From CANLBN01 sp034111645 (GTDB taxonomy: Bacteria; Pseudomonadota; Gammaproteobacteria; Pseudomonadales; Cellvibrionaceae), in contig JAWUWW010000002.1 of NCBI GenBank assembly GCA_034111645.1, forward strand, positions 28,260-92,259: 64,000 nucleotides of DNA, given 5' to 3'. Shown one piece after another: positions 35,670 to 44,999 of this stretch. The notes under the pieces are model-generated. The model saw nothing but the letters and a program-made list of their open reading frames with translations, ran no database searches and was not told the DNA's origin. Each line of letters opens with the position of its first letter. Within the stretch, counting starts at the first letter, position 1. A program made the translations under genes and the position numbers.

Positions 35670-38576
35670 TTAGCCCGCTTTGGCAGAATTTCTTGGGTCA
35701 TTTATTGCCCGTTCTAGCGACCTTGGCGAATGTGCTATGTCTGCGGTAAGTTTGGTATCTAGAGGTAAACCGACAAAACTATTTAGCGATTTTGTACTAA
35801 TGGTAGTATCTACTATTGGCTTCGGCATTAATCGTGGATCATTGCTCGCTCTTGTAAAAGGCTGTCTAGCCGATGCAATCTTTCCTGTTTTAGCCAAAGG
35901 CGCAGTAGGCTCAGACATAACAGCATCAGTTTTGGTCTCAGGCTCTTTAAGCTCATCTGCTTTTACTTTGGTTTCAGTTTTGGACTCGAGGGTCTCTAAA
36001 GTCTCTGAAGCAGCAGCTTTCTCATTTGTATCGATCGGTTTGTCCTTAGCGACATCGGCCGGATCTGCGGATACAGCTTGTGTAGAATTGGCTTCGTTAC
36101 TTACTTCAGTGTTTTCAATACTAGCTTCATTCTTTTCAATACCTGCATCATTCTTTTTAATAGTTGTATCGGTCTTTTCGACGACTGTTTCAGCTATTTT
36201 CTCGACAATATCTTCAGCTACTTTTTCAGCTACAACATCAGTTTTTACAACCGCCTTAGTTGTTTTCTGATCAGCACTTTCGTTAACGCTTGTGTCTTGC
36301 TCAGAGGCTTTAACTGGTTTGCTTTTTGCTCTAGCATTATTTGTCTGCTTAGGCGCTTGATCGTCGTTAGTTGCAGTGTTGGTAGCTTCTGTATTTTCAG
36401 CTGACTCGACTAGTTGTTCTGAAGTATTAGTCTCTTCTTGCTGTTTACGATTGCCACGACGACGTTGCTGATTGCGTGGCTTACGGTTAGCTGGGCGTTG
36501 CTCGGGTGTATTGTTATCAGTTTCTTGTTGATTTCCGTTCGGCTCTTGCGCGTCTGCATTATTTTGCTGGTCCTGGTCTTGGTTACGGCGGTTATTATTA
36601 CGATTTTGACCGCGTACATTCTCACGTTTGTTATCGCGCGAGTTGTCACTAGAATCGGCACTATTGTTATCAGGCTTGTTGTTGCGTGAGTCGTTGCGTG
36701 AATCGTTGACTGAATCGTCAGTATCTTGATCATTGCTCGTCTGTGAATTATTTCGGTCGCCACTACGAGGGTTGTTGCGATTGCGGTTATTGCGGTTACG
36801 TCCGCCACGGGTATTGTTTTTGCGATTATTAGGCCGCGATTTAGGTTCAGGCTTGGGTTCAGGCTCGCTAATAAATAGCGCTTTAATAGCAGACATTAAT
36901 TTGCTGATTAAACCTGGTGTGCTGTTACTATTTTCTTTTTCACTCGTCACTTTAGCGACAGGAGTGGGTGCAGGTTGTGATGGTGGCAACAATTGCACGG
37001 CAGGTTGGGCAAGTGCTATTGGCTTAGCCGTCTCTACTAGGCTGTTATCCTCTGCGAGGTTGCCAACAATCTTATAGCTTGTTTCAAACTCTTCGTTATT
37101 ATCTTCACGTAAGCGCTTAACTTCGTAATGGGGTGTGACCATATCTTCGTTAGGTATAATGACAATACGTGCCTTACTATTTGCTTCAATGGTTGCAATG
37201 GCGCTACGTTTTTCATTAAGAATATAAGTCGCTACATTGACAGGTGTAATCGCGCGAATTTCTGAACTGCGCTCTTTTTGTGCCTCTTCTTCTATTAAGC
37301 GTAAAATTGAGAGTGCGATAGATTTTGTTGAGCGAATAGTGCCTTGTCCACTGCAGCGAGGGCAAACTTTAGAGGTGGTTTCTCCCAGCGAGGGGCGCAA
37401 GCGTTGACGAGACATTTCTAGCAAACCAAAACGAGAAATACGTCCTACTTGTACGCGCGCTCTATCAATTTCTAGGGCTTCGTTCATGCGTTGTTCAACG
37501 GCACGTTGATTGCGCGCAGGCTGCATATCAATAAAGTCTATAACAACTAAGCCGCCCATATCCCGGAGGCGAAGTTGTCTCGCTATTTCATCAGCGGCTT
37601 CTAAATTTGTCTGAAGAGCAGTTTCTTCGATGTTGCCACCTTTGGTAGCGCGAGCAGAGTTAATGTCTATAGATATTAGAGCTTCGGTAACATCGATAAC
37701 AAGAGCGCCACCAGATGGGAGTTTTACTTCGCGCTCGTAAGCTGTCTCGATTTGCCCTTCAATTTGATAGCGAGTAAATAACGGCGTTGAATCGTCGCCA
37801 TAAAATTTAACTTTACTGCTATAGCTAGGCATAACCTGTTGCACAAATGCAGCGGCTAGATCATAAGTTTCTTTGTGGTCAACAATGACTTCGCCAACAT
37901 CTGGTCGCAAATAATCTCTAATTGCACGAATAATTACATTGCTTTCTTGGAACAAAAAGTGAGGCGCTTGCGCTTTATCGCCCTCTTCTTTGATCGAAGT
38001 CCAAAGCTGTAGAAGATAATTCAAATCCCACTGCAATTCTTCTGCCGTGCGGCCAATGCCGGCAGTACGTACAATCACGCTCATGCCTTTAGGGACATCT
38101 ATTTGTGAAAGCGTATCGCGAAGTTCACTGCGCTCTTCGCCCTCTATGCGACGAGAAATACCGCCGCCACGAGGGTTATTAGGCATTAATACCATATAGC
38201 GACCAGCAAGGCTGATGAAGGTAGTTAATGCAGCACCTTTATTTCCGCGCTCTTCTTTATCAACTTGAACGATGACTTCAGTGCCTTCTTTAATGACATC
38301 TTTGATCTTAAAGCGGCCGTCAGCGTCCTTTGGTGCTTTGACAAAGTATTCTCTGGCGATTTCTTTTAGGGATAAAAAACCGTGACGCTCTGAGCCGTAT
38401 TCAACAAAAGCGGCTTCTAGGCTGGGTTCTATGCGGGTAATTTTACCAATGTAGATATTGGATTTCTTTTGTTCTCGGTGACGGTTTTCAATATCTAAAT
38501 CGTAAAGTTGTTGACCGTCAACCATAGCAACACGAACTTCTTCTGGCTGTGTTGCATTTATGAGCATTCTTTTCAT
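35670..38576 (-). CDS. rne: Ribonuclease E
   Basis: A 968-aa RNase E. The start is taken at the ATG at 38576 (MKRMLINATQPEEVRVAMVDGQ), the invariant family N-terminus, 12 codons into the longer open frame. Domains: S1 (about 35-120), RNase H-like/catalytic core (to about 400) with the metal-binding Asp residues in VDINSARATKGGN and VIDFIDMQPARNQ, and the Zn-link CPRCSGQG. The C-terminal half (about 530-968) is disordered: an Arg/Asn-rich stretch, acidic and Ala/Lys/Glu-rich runs, and a short PRSLERAINDPRNSAKAG end that may bind degradosome partners. It initiates mRNA decay and processes rRNA and tRNA at the inner membrane. Confidence 0.95.
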   Translation of the reverse strand: MKRMLINATQPEEVRVAMVDGQQLYDLDIENRHREQKKSNIYIGKITRIEPSLEAAFVEYGSERHGFLSLKEIAREYFVKAPKDADGRFKIKDVIKEGTEVIVQVDKEERGNKGAALTTFISLAGRYMVLMPNNPRGGGISRRIEGEERSELRDTLSQIDVPKGMSVIVRTAGIGRTAEELQWDLNYLLQLWTSIKEEGDKAQAPHFLFQESNVIIRAIRDYLRPDVGEVIVDHKETYDLAAAFVQQVMPSYSSKVKFYGDDSTPLFTRYQIEGQIETAYEREVKLPSGGALVIDVTEALISIDINSARATKGGNIEETALQTNLEAADEIARQLRLRDMGGLVVIDFIDMQPARNQRAVEQRMNEALEIDRARVQVGRISRFGLLEMSRQRLRPSLGETTSKVCPRCSGQGTIRSTKSIALSILRLIEEEAQKERSSEIRAITPVNVATYILNEKRSAIATIEANSKARIVIIPNEDMVTPHYEVKRLREDNNEEFETSYKIVGNLAEDNSLVETAKPIALAQPAVQLLPPSQPAPTPVAKVTSEKENSNSTPGLISKLMSAIKALFISEPEPKPEPKSRPNNRKNNTRGGRNRNNRNRNNPRSGDRNNSQTSNDQDTDDSVNDSRNDSRNNKPDNNSADSSDNSRDNKRENVRGQNRNNNRRNQDQDQQNNADAQEPNGNQQETDNNTPEQRPANRKPRNQQRRRGNRKQQEETNTSEQLVESAENTEATNTATNDDQAPKQTNNARAKSKPVKASEQDTSVNESADQKTTKAVVKTDVVAEKVAEDIVEKIAETVVEKTDTTIKKNDAGIEKNEASIENTEVSNEANSTQAVSADPADVAKDKPIDTNEKAAASETLETLESKTETKVKADELKEPETKTDAVMSEPTAPLAKTGKIASARQPFTRASNDPRLMPKPIVDTTISTKSLNSFVGLPLDTKLTADIAHSPRSLERAINDPRNSAKAG

Positions 38577-39584
38577 GATATGTTTTGTCCTTAACTGATG
38601 CGGGCAAAACAATAGAGAGCTAGTAGAGAGGCAGAGTTGTGTAGAGAGTTAGATAGAATGATACGTGTTCTTAATTAAGCCATGAAAAATCAAGGCTCAC
38701 GATAATTCTAATGCTAGCGATAAGTAATTGTGCAACAAGGCTTCTGTTTAAATATTGCACTATTAATGGTTGTTCTTAAGTATTTTTAGTTCTTTAATAA
38801 CTTTTAATAATATTTATGGAAGCCTATAAAAGCTATCTTTAGAAATATTACAAAACACTTTCATTTGTCTATCTTTTACAATGTAATTAACATTTGTAGG
38901 TTTAATAAAAAATAAACAATATCGCTATTATTTAAGGTCGGCAAATAATTAAAACATTATTAGTTGCCGACCTGTAATCTATTGTTGACTGTTTTTTGCT
39001 TATTTAATTTAATAATTATTGAATATATTGACCAGTTTTGTCCGTGCAATGGTATTTAATAATATTAATTATCAGTCAGTTTGATCTCTGTTAGAACAAA
39101 TATATTTTGTTCTTTCCTGTCACTTTAGTATGTCTATCGTATGCTTTTAAAAAATAGATTGAATTTGTCGATCTATTGTTAATTTTTTCGCGTATTAAAA
39201 AAATTACTAGTAGTTAAAAATAAAATATAACTTAACTATTAGCGTTGATAATTTATTGCTGCCTTGTGCTAACGTCTCAATTACTCGAGTTGCCTAAATA
39301 TCAATAAAGTTTTAAATATACAAACAATAATTTGTAATTTTCGAACTCATTTTGGCCATAACGTTGACCATAATTATTTAGGGTAAACTGTCAGCTTAGC
39401 GTCAACAGTACTAATTAATTGCCGGTATTTTCTTATAGATTAGCCTGTATGTGCTTTTTGATAAGCTAACTGCTAACCTCGAAAACCAGCGCAATACGCA
39501 TCCATTGTAGACTTAACACCTCTTTAATTCAATCACTTAGCTTAATTTCTCCCTCATAATAGATGAAACTGGTATCATCGCGCC
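38577..39584. other. Long rne-rluC divergent intergenic region
   Basis: About 1 kb separating divergent rne and rluC, very AT-rich with many TTTAATAA words. In enterobacteria the rne leader is about 360 bases and is the target of RNase E autoregulation, so an analogous long leader is plausible here. I find no ORF, RNA gene or terminator that I can support. Confidence 0.45.
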
Positions 39585-40568
39585 ATGAAAAATACAGCTT
39601 CTAATTCATCGTTAAACACCCCCCAAGTCCAATTTTTGAACATTGATGAGGACATTGCTGGGCAGCGCATCGATAATTTTTTGTTAACTAAACTAAAAGG
39701 TGCGCCTAAGTCTTTAATTTATCGTATTGTTAGAAAAGGCGAAGTGCGGGTTAACAAAGGTAGAATTAAACCTGATTACAAATTAAAAGCTGGCGATATC
39801 GTGCGTGTACCACCCGTGCGCTTAGCCGAAAAAAATGAGCCAAAAAAGCCTGGTGAGAGCTTAATTGAACTGCTAAGTCAATCGATAGTGTACGAAGATG
39901 ATACCGTTTTAGTAATTAATAAGCCTTCTGGTTTAGCGGTTCATGGGGGTAGCGGTATACAGCTTGGTTTGATCGAGAGCCTAAGGCAAGTTCGAGTAGA
40001 TGATAAGTTTTTAGAGCTAGTACATCGATTAGATAGAGATACCTCTGGTTGTATTATGGTTGCTAAGAGCCGCCGTGGCTTGCGCCATATGCAACAACAG
40101 CTCCGAGACAGACATATTAATAAGGTTTATCAAGCCTTAGTCTTTGGTCACTGGCCAAAGCGTTGTAATAAAGTCGATGTAGCTTTACTTAAGAATCAGC
40201 TGCCAAGTGGGCAGCGAATGGTAAGAGCCGTTGATGGCTCGACCGAAGGCGCTAAGGCTTCGCTGACGCGTTTTGAAATTCTCGAAAATTATCAAGACTG
40301 TACTTTAGTTGAAGCAAAGCCTGTCACCGGTAGAACGCATCAAATTCGTGTTCATAGCCAATATGCAGGGCATGGAATTTTGGGAGATGATAAATATGGT
40401 GATCCAGAACAAGCCTCGGTGATGACAAAAATTGGGCTTAAGCGTTTGTTTTTGCATGCGTATCGTCTTGATTTTACAAATATCGACGATCAAGAACTTT
40501 CTGTTCAGTCACCTCTTAGTTCAGAATTACAGCGCGTGTTAGATAAGTTAGCTGGTCATAAAAAGTGA
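39585..40568 (+). CDS. rluC: RluC, 23S rRNA pseudouridine synthase
   Basis: A 327-aa enzyme. An N-terminal S4 RNA-binding domain (about 20-85, AGQRIDNFLLTKLKGAPKSLIYRIVRKGEVRVN) is followed by the RluA-type catalytic domain with the active-site motif HRLDRDTSG (Asp is the nucleophile). In E. coli it makes pseudouridine at 23S positions 955, 2504 and 2580. The divergent neighbour rne is the classic context for rluC. The ATG at 39585 has only a poor ribosome site, and the region upstream is the 1-kb AT-rich gap. Confidence 0.93.
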   Translation: MKNTASNSSLNTPQVQFLNIDEDIAGQRIDNFLLTKLKGAPKSLIYRIVRKGEVRVNKGRIKPDYKLKAGDIVRVPPVRLAEKNEPKKPGESLIELLSQSIVYEDDTVLVINKPSGLAVHGGSGIQLGLIESLRQVRVDDKFLELVHRLDRDTSGCIMVAKSRRGLRHMQQQLRDRHINKVYQALVFGHWPKRCNKVDVALLKNQLPSGQRMVRAVDGSTEGAKASLTRFEILENYQDCTLVEAKPVTGRTHQIRVHSQYAGHGILGDDKYGDPEQASVMTKIGLKRLFLHAYRLDFTNIDDQELSVQSPLSSELQRVLDKLAGHKK

Positions 40569-40583
40569 AAAAGGAAGTAAATT

Positions 40584-41228
40584 TTGTTGTTAATTTTTGA
40601 CTGGGACGGAACCTTAAGCGATTCTACCGCTAAAATTATTGGTTGCCTTCAACAGGCAGCACACTCGGCAAGCCTGCGAGTTTGTAGCGATGATGACATT
40701 ATGAATATTATTGGTTTAGGTTTGCCGGAGTCTATGCGTGTATTGTATCCAGAACTAAAGCAAGCTCAACACGATGCGATTAGGCATTATTATTCAGAGC
40801 ATTTTATTCGTGAAGATCAAACGCCATCGCCTTTTTTTGAAGGCGTTCAAGAAGGCTTAGAGATTCTTCGCGACAGGGGTCATTTATTAACGGTAGCAAC
40901 AGGCAAAAGTCGTAAAGGCCTTGATAGAGTGTTAAATAGATTGCAGCTAAACAGTTTTTTCCATGGCAGTCGTTGTGCAGATGAGACAGCATCTAAGCCC
41001 AATCCGCAAATGCTCAGTGAATTATTAAATGAATTTTCTATGCATAAAGATGAAGCCATTATGATTGGCGATACAGAGTATGATATGTCGATGGCACAAC
41101 AGCTAGCCATGCCAAGAGTTGCCGTAAGTTATGGTGCTCATGCAGTTGAACGATTAGAAAAATTTCAACCCTTAGCTTGTGTTGATAACTTTTCGGAATT
41201 TGTCGATTGGGTGATAAAAAAATATTAA
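40584..41228 (+). CDS. HAD-superfamily (Gph-like) phosphatase
   Basis: A 214-aa HAD subfamily IA hydrolase. Motif I is DWDGTLSDS (nucleophile Asp), motif II is TVATGKS, motif III Lys is in TASKPNP, and motif IV is IMIGDTEYD. Its substrate is probably a small phosphate ester such as 2-phosphoglycolate, but cannot be told. The only start that keeps motif I is a TTG at 40584 or 40587, both after AAGGAAG. No ATG is available. It lies 16 bases after rluC, the normal order rluC-HAD-sppA in pseudomonads. Confidence 0.87.
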   Translation: MLLIFDWDGTLSDSTAKIIGCLQQAAHSASLRVCSDDDIMNIIGLGLPESMRVLYPELKQAQHDAIRHYYSEHFIREDQTPSPFFEGVQEGLEILRDRGHLLTVATGKSRKGLDRVLNRLQLNSFFHGSRCADETASKPNPQMLSELLNEFSMHKDEAIMIGDTEYDMSMAQQLAMPRVAVSYGAHAVERLEKFQPLACVDNFSEFVDWVIKKY

Positions 41229-41291
41229 CAATTATCGATAACATTTGAATTAACTAGTAATCATTAAACTGAAGAGAAAGTAGGAATAAAT

Positions 41292-42281
41292 ATGGGATTA
41301 TTTACACGCAAATCAGCAGTCAACTCTTCTAGTGACAATCGCGATTGGGAATTGGTGGCAAGTATTGCTCAGAATTCATTAGTTGAGCAAAGAAAATCAC
41401 GTCGTTGGGGGATATTTTTTAAGCTTCTAGGTTTTACTTATGTAGCAGTACTTATAGGTAGCTATTATGTCGGTAGTAACATAGGCAACGATAGTACGAG
41501 TTCAGATGAATCACATACTGCACTTATTTACGTAACAGGTGCAATTGGCGACGAAGAAAATGCCAGCGCTAACAATATTGTTGATGGGCTTCGTAAGGCA
41601 TTTAAAAGTGAGACCGCTAAAGCGATTATGTTGGTTGTTAATAGTCCGGGTGGCAGCCCAGTTCAAGCTGGCTATATTTACGATGAAATTAATCGCCTAA
41701 AAGCTTTGCACCCCGATAAAAAAGTCTATGCCGTCATTAAAGAGTTAGGTGCCTCGGCAGCTTATTATGTGTCTGTAGCAGCCGATGAAATTTATTCAGA
41801 TAAAGCGAGCCTTGTAGGCTCAATAGGGGTTACTGCATCTAGTTTTGGCTTTGTAGATTTAATGAATAAGTTAGGTGTGGAGCGCCGCAACTTTACCTCG
41901 GGCGAGCACAAATCTTTTCTCGACCCGTTTGCGCCTTTAAAAGAAGATGAAAAAGAGTTTTGGGAAGAAGTTTTAGCATCGACTCATGAACAATTTATCA
42001 GTGTTGTAAAAGAAGGGCGCGGGGATCGACTAGTCGATAATCCCGATCTTTTTACCGGTTTAATCTGGACCGGTGAACAAGCCTTAGAGTTAGGCTTGAT
42101 CGATGGATTGGCTAGCCCGGGTAAAGTTGCCAGAGATATCATTGGTGAAGAGAAAATTATTGACTACACGCCAAGTCTATCTCGCCTCGAGGAGCTAACG
42201 CGTCGCTTTGGTACCTCAATGGGAATGGGGATCGGTAAGGCCTTAGCATTATTTGCCGAGCAGCCCATACAATTGAAATAA
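41292..42281 (+). CDS. S49-family signal peptide peptidase (SppA-like)
   Basis: A 329-aa protein with one N-terminal transmembrane helix (about 43-61, FFKLLGFTYVAVLIGSYYV) and a periplasmic protease domain. The catalytic Ser is in LGASAAYY (residue 155) and the Lys in GEHKSFLDPF (residue 207), 52 residues apart as in the short SppA enzymes. The NSPGGSP oxyanion segment is intact. It cleaves leftover signal peptides in the membrane. AAGTAGGA precedes the ATG. Repeat copy 5 begins 10 bases after its stop. Confidence 0.9.
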   Translation: MGLFTRKSAVNSSSDNRDWELVASIAQNSLVEQRKSRRWGIFFKLLGFTYVAVLIGSYYVGSNIGNDSTSSDESHTALIYVTGAIGDEENASANNIVDGLRKAFKSETAKAIMLVVNSPGGSPVQAGYIYDEINRLKALHPDKKVYAVIKELGASAAYYVSVAADEIYSDKASLVGSIGVTASSFGFVDLMNKLGVERRNFTSGEHKSFLDPFAPLKEDEKEFWEEVLASTHEQFISVVKEGRGDRLVDNPDLFTGLIWTGEQALELGLIDGLASPGKVARDIIGEEKIIDYTPSLSRLEELTRRFGTSMGMGIGKALALFAEQPIQLK

Positions 42282-42290
42282 TATAAATTA

Positions 42291-42888
42291 GGAGAGGTTT
42301 GGGCCGGCAAACCTCTGTTATCGCCGCCGGGCGACCCCGGCCAACATAGCCTAATTTAATGTATATCTTAACTTACACAAAGAAATGAATAGAAACTAAT
42401 AGTTTCGCCTTAGGACGAGTGCATTTCTTTGTATGAGCAGCGATACGAACCAAAGAAACACATCCCAAATTCAAGCCCTGCGGGTACCTTCGCTTTTGAT
42501 AAAAATAACAGGTCGGCTTTATGTCACATCCCTGCGACAAGACGCCTTAAGTCAACGTCCTGTTGACTTAAGGCGTCTTTTTACCAACACTCAGCTTGAA
42601 TAAAGGGAGATTTCAATTCTGTTATCTAAAAAGATAATGTCTTTTGATCCTAAACCCCCTTAGAAATCGCCTGAAATCAGTTAGCAATAACAGAAGAGAG
42701 CGAGCACTGTTTGAGATCTTTTTTTGCATCGCAAAAATGGTCGAGTTGCGCAGTGGCTGTTATTGTTCACTTATTTCAAGGTTTGCCGCAGGCCTTGGGC
42801 CCCAGGCACGATTCATCAGGTGTGCCTTTTAGAGTTAAGAGAGGTTTGGGCAAGCAAATCTCTTTTATCGCCGCGGGGCTATCCCGGC
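42291..42888 (+). repeat. Dispersed hairpin-rich repeat, copy 5 (sppA-maf gap)
   Basis: Begins with AGAGGTTTG-GGCCGG-CAAACCTCT (42293-42316), a fully paired version of the right-hand stem, then an inverted GC-rich terminus at about 42320-42342. The body carries the 16-bp stem of GACGCCTTAAGTCAAC and its complement around GTCCT (about 42539-42575), TTTTTGC/GCAAAAA, and ends with a degenerate terminus (TTTTATCGCCGCGGGGC...CCCGGC) at 42864-42888. It lies between two convergent genes. The enclosed open frame at 42644 is not credible. Confidence 0.85.
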
Positions 42889-42936
42889 ATCCCTTGAGCT
42901 TATCGCCGCTGGGTATATTCAATTGGCATCTAGCCG

Positions 42937-43593
42937 TTATTCCGATAGCGGGTCGACCCCTTCTTCTCGCAGCATCTTCACCAATGCAATTAGAGGTAAG
43001 CCAACTAAAGTATTGGGATCATCACCTTTTATACTCTCAAATAAAGTGATGCCTAAGCCCTCTGATTTGAAGCTTCCAGCGCAATTGTAAGGCTGCTCTT
43101 TTTTTAAATAACTCTCTATTTGCTCGTCAGTTAAAGGTAAAAAATTAACCACATAAGGTACAACACATAATTGGTGTGCTTTTGTATGTAGGTTGTAAAC
43201 GCAAAGACTTGTTAAAAAGATCACTTCGCGACCGCTAGCGCTGCGAAGCTGTTGGCAGGCTTTGTTATGTGTATGGGGTTTAGTGATAATTTCATTATCG
43301 AGTACCGCAACTTGGTCCGAGCCAATAATCAATACAGTGTCAGTTGGTTTAATCAGGTTTTCGTTTGCATTAGTTAAGTCGATTGCGCGCGCAGTTAAAA
43401 TATCAGCTGCTGCCTTAGCTTTAGCAATTGCAAGCCTAGCAACTAACTCTGGGGGTGATTCTAACTGAAGGGGGCTTTCGTCAATATCGGGAGAGATTGA
43501 TTTATAATAAAGACCTAATTTATTGAGGATCTCTTGCCTATAGGGTGAGCTAGAGGCTAAAATGAGTTTTAAGTTTTGGCTTTTTTTAGGCAT
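42937..43593 (-). CDS. Maf/YceF-type nucleoside triphosphate pyrophosphatase
   Basis: A 218-aa Maf protein with the signature ASSSPYRQEILNKLG, the SPDIDE segment, the IGSDQVAV catalytic motif and the KPHTHNKACQQLRSASGREVIFLT block, ending in LPLIALVKMLREEGVDPL. Such enzymes hydrolyse modified NTPs (m7GTP in the YceF group) as house-cleaning. Divergent from yceD with the E. coli-like order yceF-yceD-rpmF. This Maf has no relation to the flagellar Maf at 27.6 kb. The last codons lie 48 bases from repeat copy 5. Confidence 0.92.
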   Translation of the reverse strand: MPKKSQNLKLILASSSPYRQEILNKLGLYYKSISPDIDESPLQLESPPELVARLAIAKAKAAADILTARAIDLTNANENLIKPTDTVLIIGSDQVAVLDNEIITKPHTHNKACQQLRSASGREVIFLTSLCVYNLHTKAHQLCVVPYVVNFLPLTDEQIESYLKKEQPYNCAGSFKSEGLGITLFESIKGDDPNTLVGLPLIALVKMLREEGVDPLSE

Positions 43594-43793
43594 AAATAAT
43601 ATTATTTGGACTTTTTCAAGTCAAGTTAAGTGGCTTGCGACTCTGATTTTTATAGCAATCATTGGTATGATAAGTGAAAAATCATCTATTTAGTTGCTGT
43701 TTCCCTTATTTAGTGCTTTTTTGTCTAAAAAATAGGTTTAATCACTAAATTCGCTTTGACACTGTCCTTGCAACTCCCTATCATTGCGCCCCT

Positions 43794-44375
43794 ATGACGA
43801 GTACCACTTCAAAGTCTGTTTTACCTAGACGCATCGATCCGAGAAAATTTGCCCAACAAGGCATAAATATTAACGGAAGTGTGGATATAGCAGAGCTATC
43901 GCGCGTTGATACTTTACTCGCTAGTCAGCAAGGGTCAGCTTATGCAGACTTGTTTTTTGGTATTGACGAGCAGGGTATACGCAATTTGACGGGTTCCATT
44001 AATGCAACCGTCGAGATGGTTTGCCAGCGTTGCTTAGAAGCAGCACCGCAAGCACTTAAAATAAGCTTAAATTTAGGCTTTGTTTGGAGTGATGAAGATG
44101 TCGATAAATTACCAAATACCTATGAGCCTTGGATCATAGGAGAAGGGCAGACTGACATATATGACGTCATCGCAGATGAGTTGATATTGAGTCTACCGAT
44201 AGTTGTTTATCATGATCAATCTTGTATCCCCCAAGAGCTGTTTAGCTCAAAGGATAAAGAGAGTGAATCGGGTAGAGCAGCTAATAGTAAAGACAATAGT
44301 AAACCTAATCCATTTCAGGTGCTTGAGCAGTTAAAAGGCTCGTTAAAAAAAGCATCTGATGAAATAGAAAAGTAA
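43794..44375 (+). CDS. yceD: YceD/DUF177 family protein, 23S rRNA accumulation protein
   Basis: A 193-aa DUF177 protein with MVCQRCLEAAPQALKISLNLGFVWSDEDVDKLP, holding the conserved CxxC pair, and the acidic IYDVIADELILSLPIVVYHD segment. The C-terminal tail (KDNSKPNPFQVLEQLKG) is the usual end. YceD supports 23S rRNA accumulation and is almost always co-transcribed with rpmF, here 14 bases downstream. The ATG at 43794 lies in a short promoter-containing gap opposite the Maf gene. Confidence 0.92.
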   Translation: MTSTTSKSVLPRRIDPRKFAQQGININGSVDIAELSRVDTLLASQQGSAYADLFFGIDEQGIRNLTGSINATVEMVCQRCLEAAPQALKISLNLGFVWSDEDVDKLPNTYEPWIIGEGQTDIYDVIADELILSLPIVVYHDQSCIPQELFSSKDKESESGRAANSKDNSKPNPFQVLEQLKGSLKKASDEIEK

Positions 44376-44389
44376 GACAGGAGCCTATC

Positions 44390-44575
44390 ATGGCAGTACA
44401 AAAAAGTAAGAAAACTCGTTCAAAACGTGGCATGCGCCGTTCACACGATGCAATCGTATCAAATGTAGCTTTGACGGTAGATCCAACCAGCGGTGAAAAA
44501 CATCTGCGTCATCACGTAAGCCCAGACGGTTTTTATCGTGGTGCTAAAGTGATTGCTGGTAAAAGCGAAGAGTAA
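44390..44575 (+). CDS. rpmF: Ribosomal protein L32
   Basis: A 61-aa L32 protein (MAVQKSKKTRSKRGMRRSHDA), basic and of normal length; no Zn-binding Cys set, as in the gammaproteobacterial type. AGGAG is 7 bases before the ATG. It forms a pair with yceD and is closed by a strong terminator at 44639, so it is not co-transcribed with fabD. In most gammaproteobacteria plsX and fabH would follow here; they are missing. Confidence 0.97.
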   Translation: MAVQKSKKTRSKRGMRRSHDAIVSNVALTVDPTSGEKHLRHHVSPDGFYRGAKVIAGKSEE

Positions 44576-44638
44576 AGTTTTGCGTTGCTGAACCTCAGTA
44601 ACGACTTTAATATTTGTATAATTAATTGCATTACCCTA

Positions 44639-44665
44639 AAGGCTGATCTTAATCAGCCTTTTCTT
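44639..44665 (+). terminator. Terminator of yceD-rpmF
   Basis: AAGGCTGAT pairs with ATCAGCCTT around CTTA, followed by TTCTTATTT. It lies 63 bases after the rpmF stop. Confidence 0.88.
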
Positions 44666-44909
44666 ATTTCTAGCTTAAAATTTTGTTCGGTAGTCAATTA
44701 ATTTGATGGACTTCACTGCACGCTATTTTATGGTTTGTAATGTAACTACTGTGCAATTTTTTAATGCCTTGTTAGCTAATATGAGCCTAACAACGATTTC
44801 CCTTTTCCTTTTAAGCCACTTGTTCATGGCACTTACTGATGAACAATGTTTAAATATGCCTCTACAAGATACTAAATGAGTAGTGTGAAGTTACGGCAAA
44901 TTGTCATTT
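44666..44909. other. Gap between the rpmF terminator and the fabD promoter
   Basis: About 240 AT-rich bases without an open frame. No recognisable piece of plsX or fabH is left here. Confidence 0.45.
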
Positions 44910-44964
44910 TTGGTATTTACTTTAGCAGTTCTTATAATAACTAGTCTTAACTAGTCTTAACTAG
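44910..44964 (+). promoter_or_regulatory. Sigma-70 promoter of fabD with 10-bp direct repeats at the start point
   Basis: TTGGTA (44910-44915) and TATAAT (44933-44938) are separated by 17 bases. Directly after the -10 box come 2.6 copies of the 10-bp unit AACTAGTCTT (44939-44964), each with the palindrome ACTAGT. The predicted transcription start (about 44945) lies inside the repeats, where a repressor could bind. Confidence 0.65.
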
Positions 44965-44999
44965 ATGATATTCTAAAAATAATTAAGGTCACCAAGCCT

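Noticed and set aside
35680..36270. 196-codon plus-strand frame opposite rne
   Set aside because: Composition follows the antisense of the disordered RNase E C-terminus; no family match, no ribosome site.
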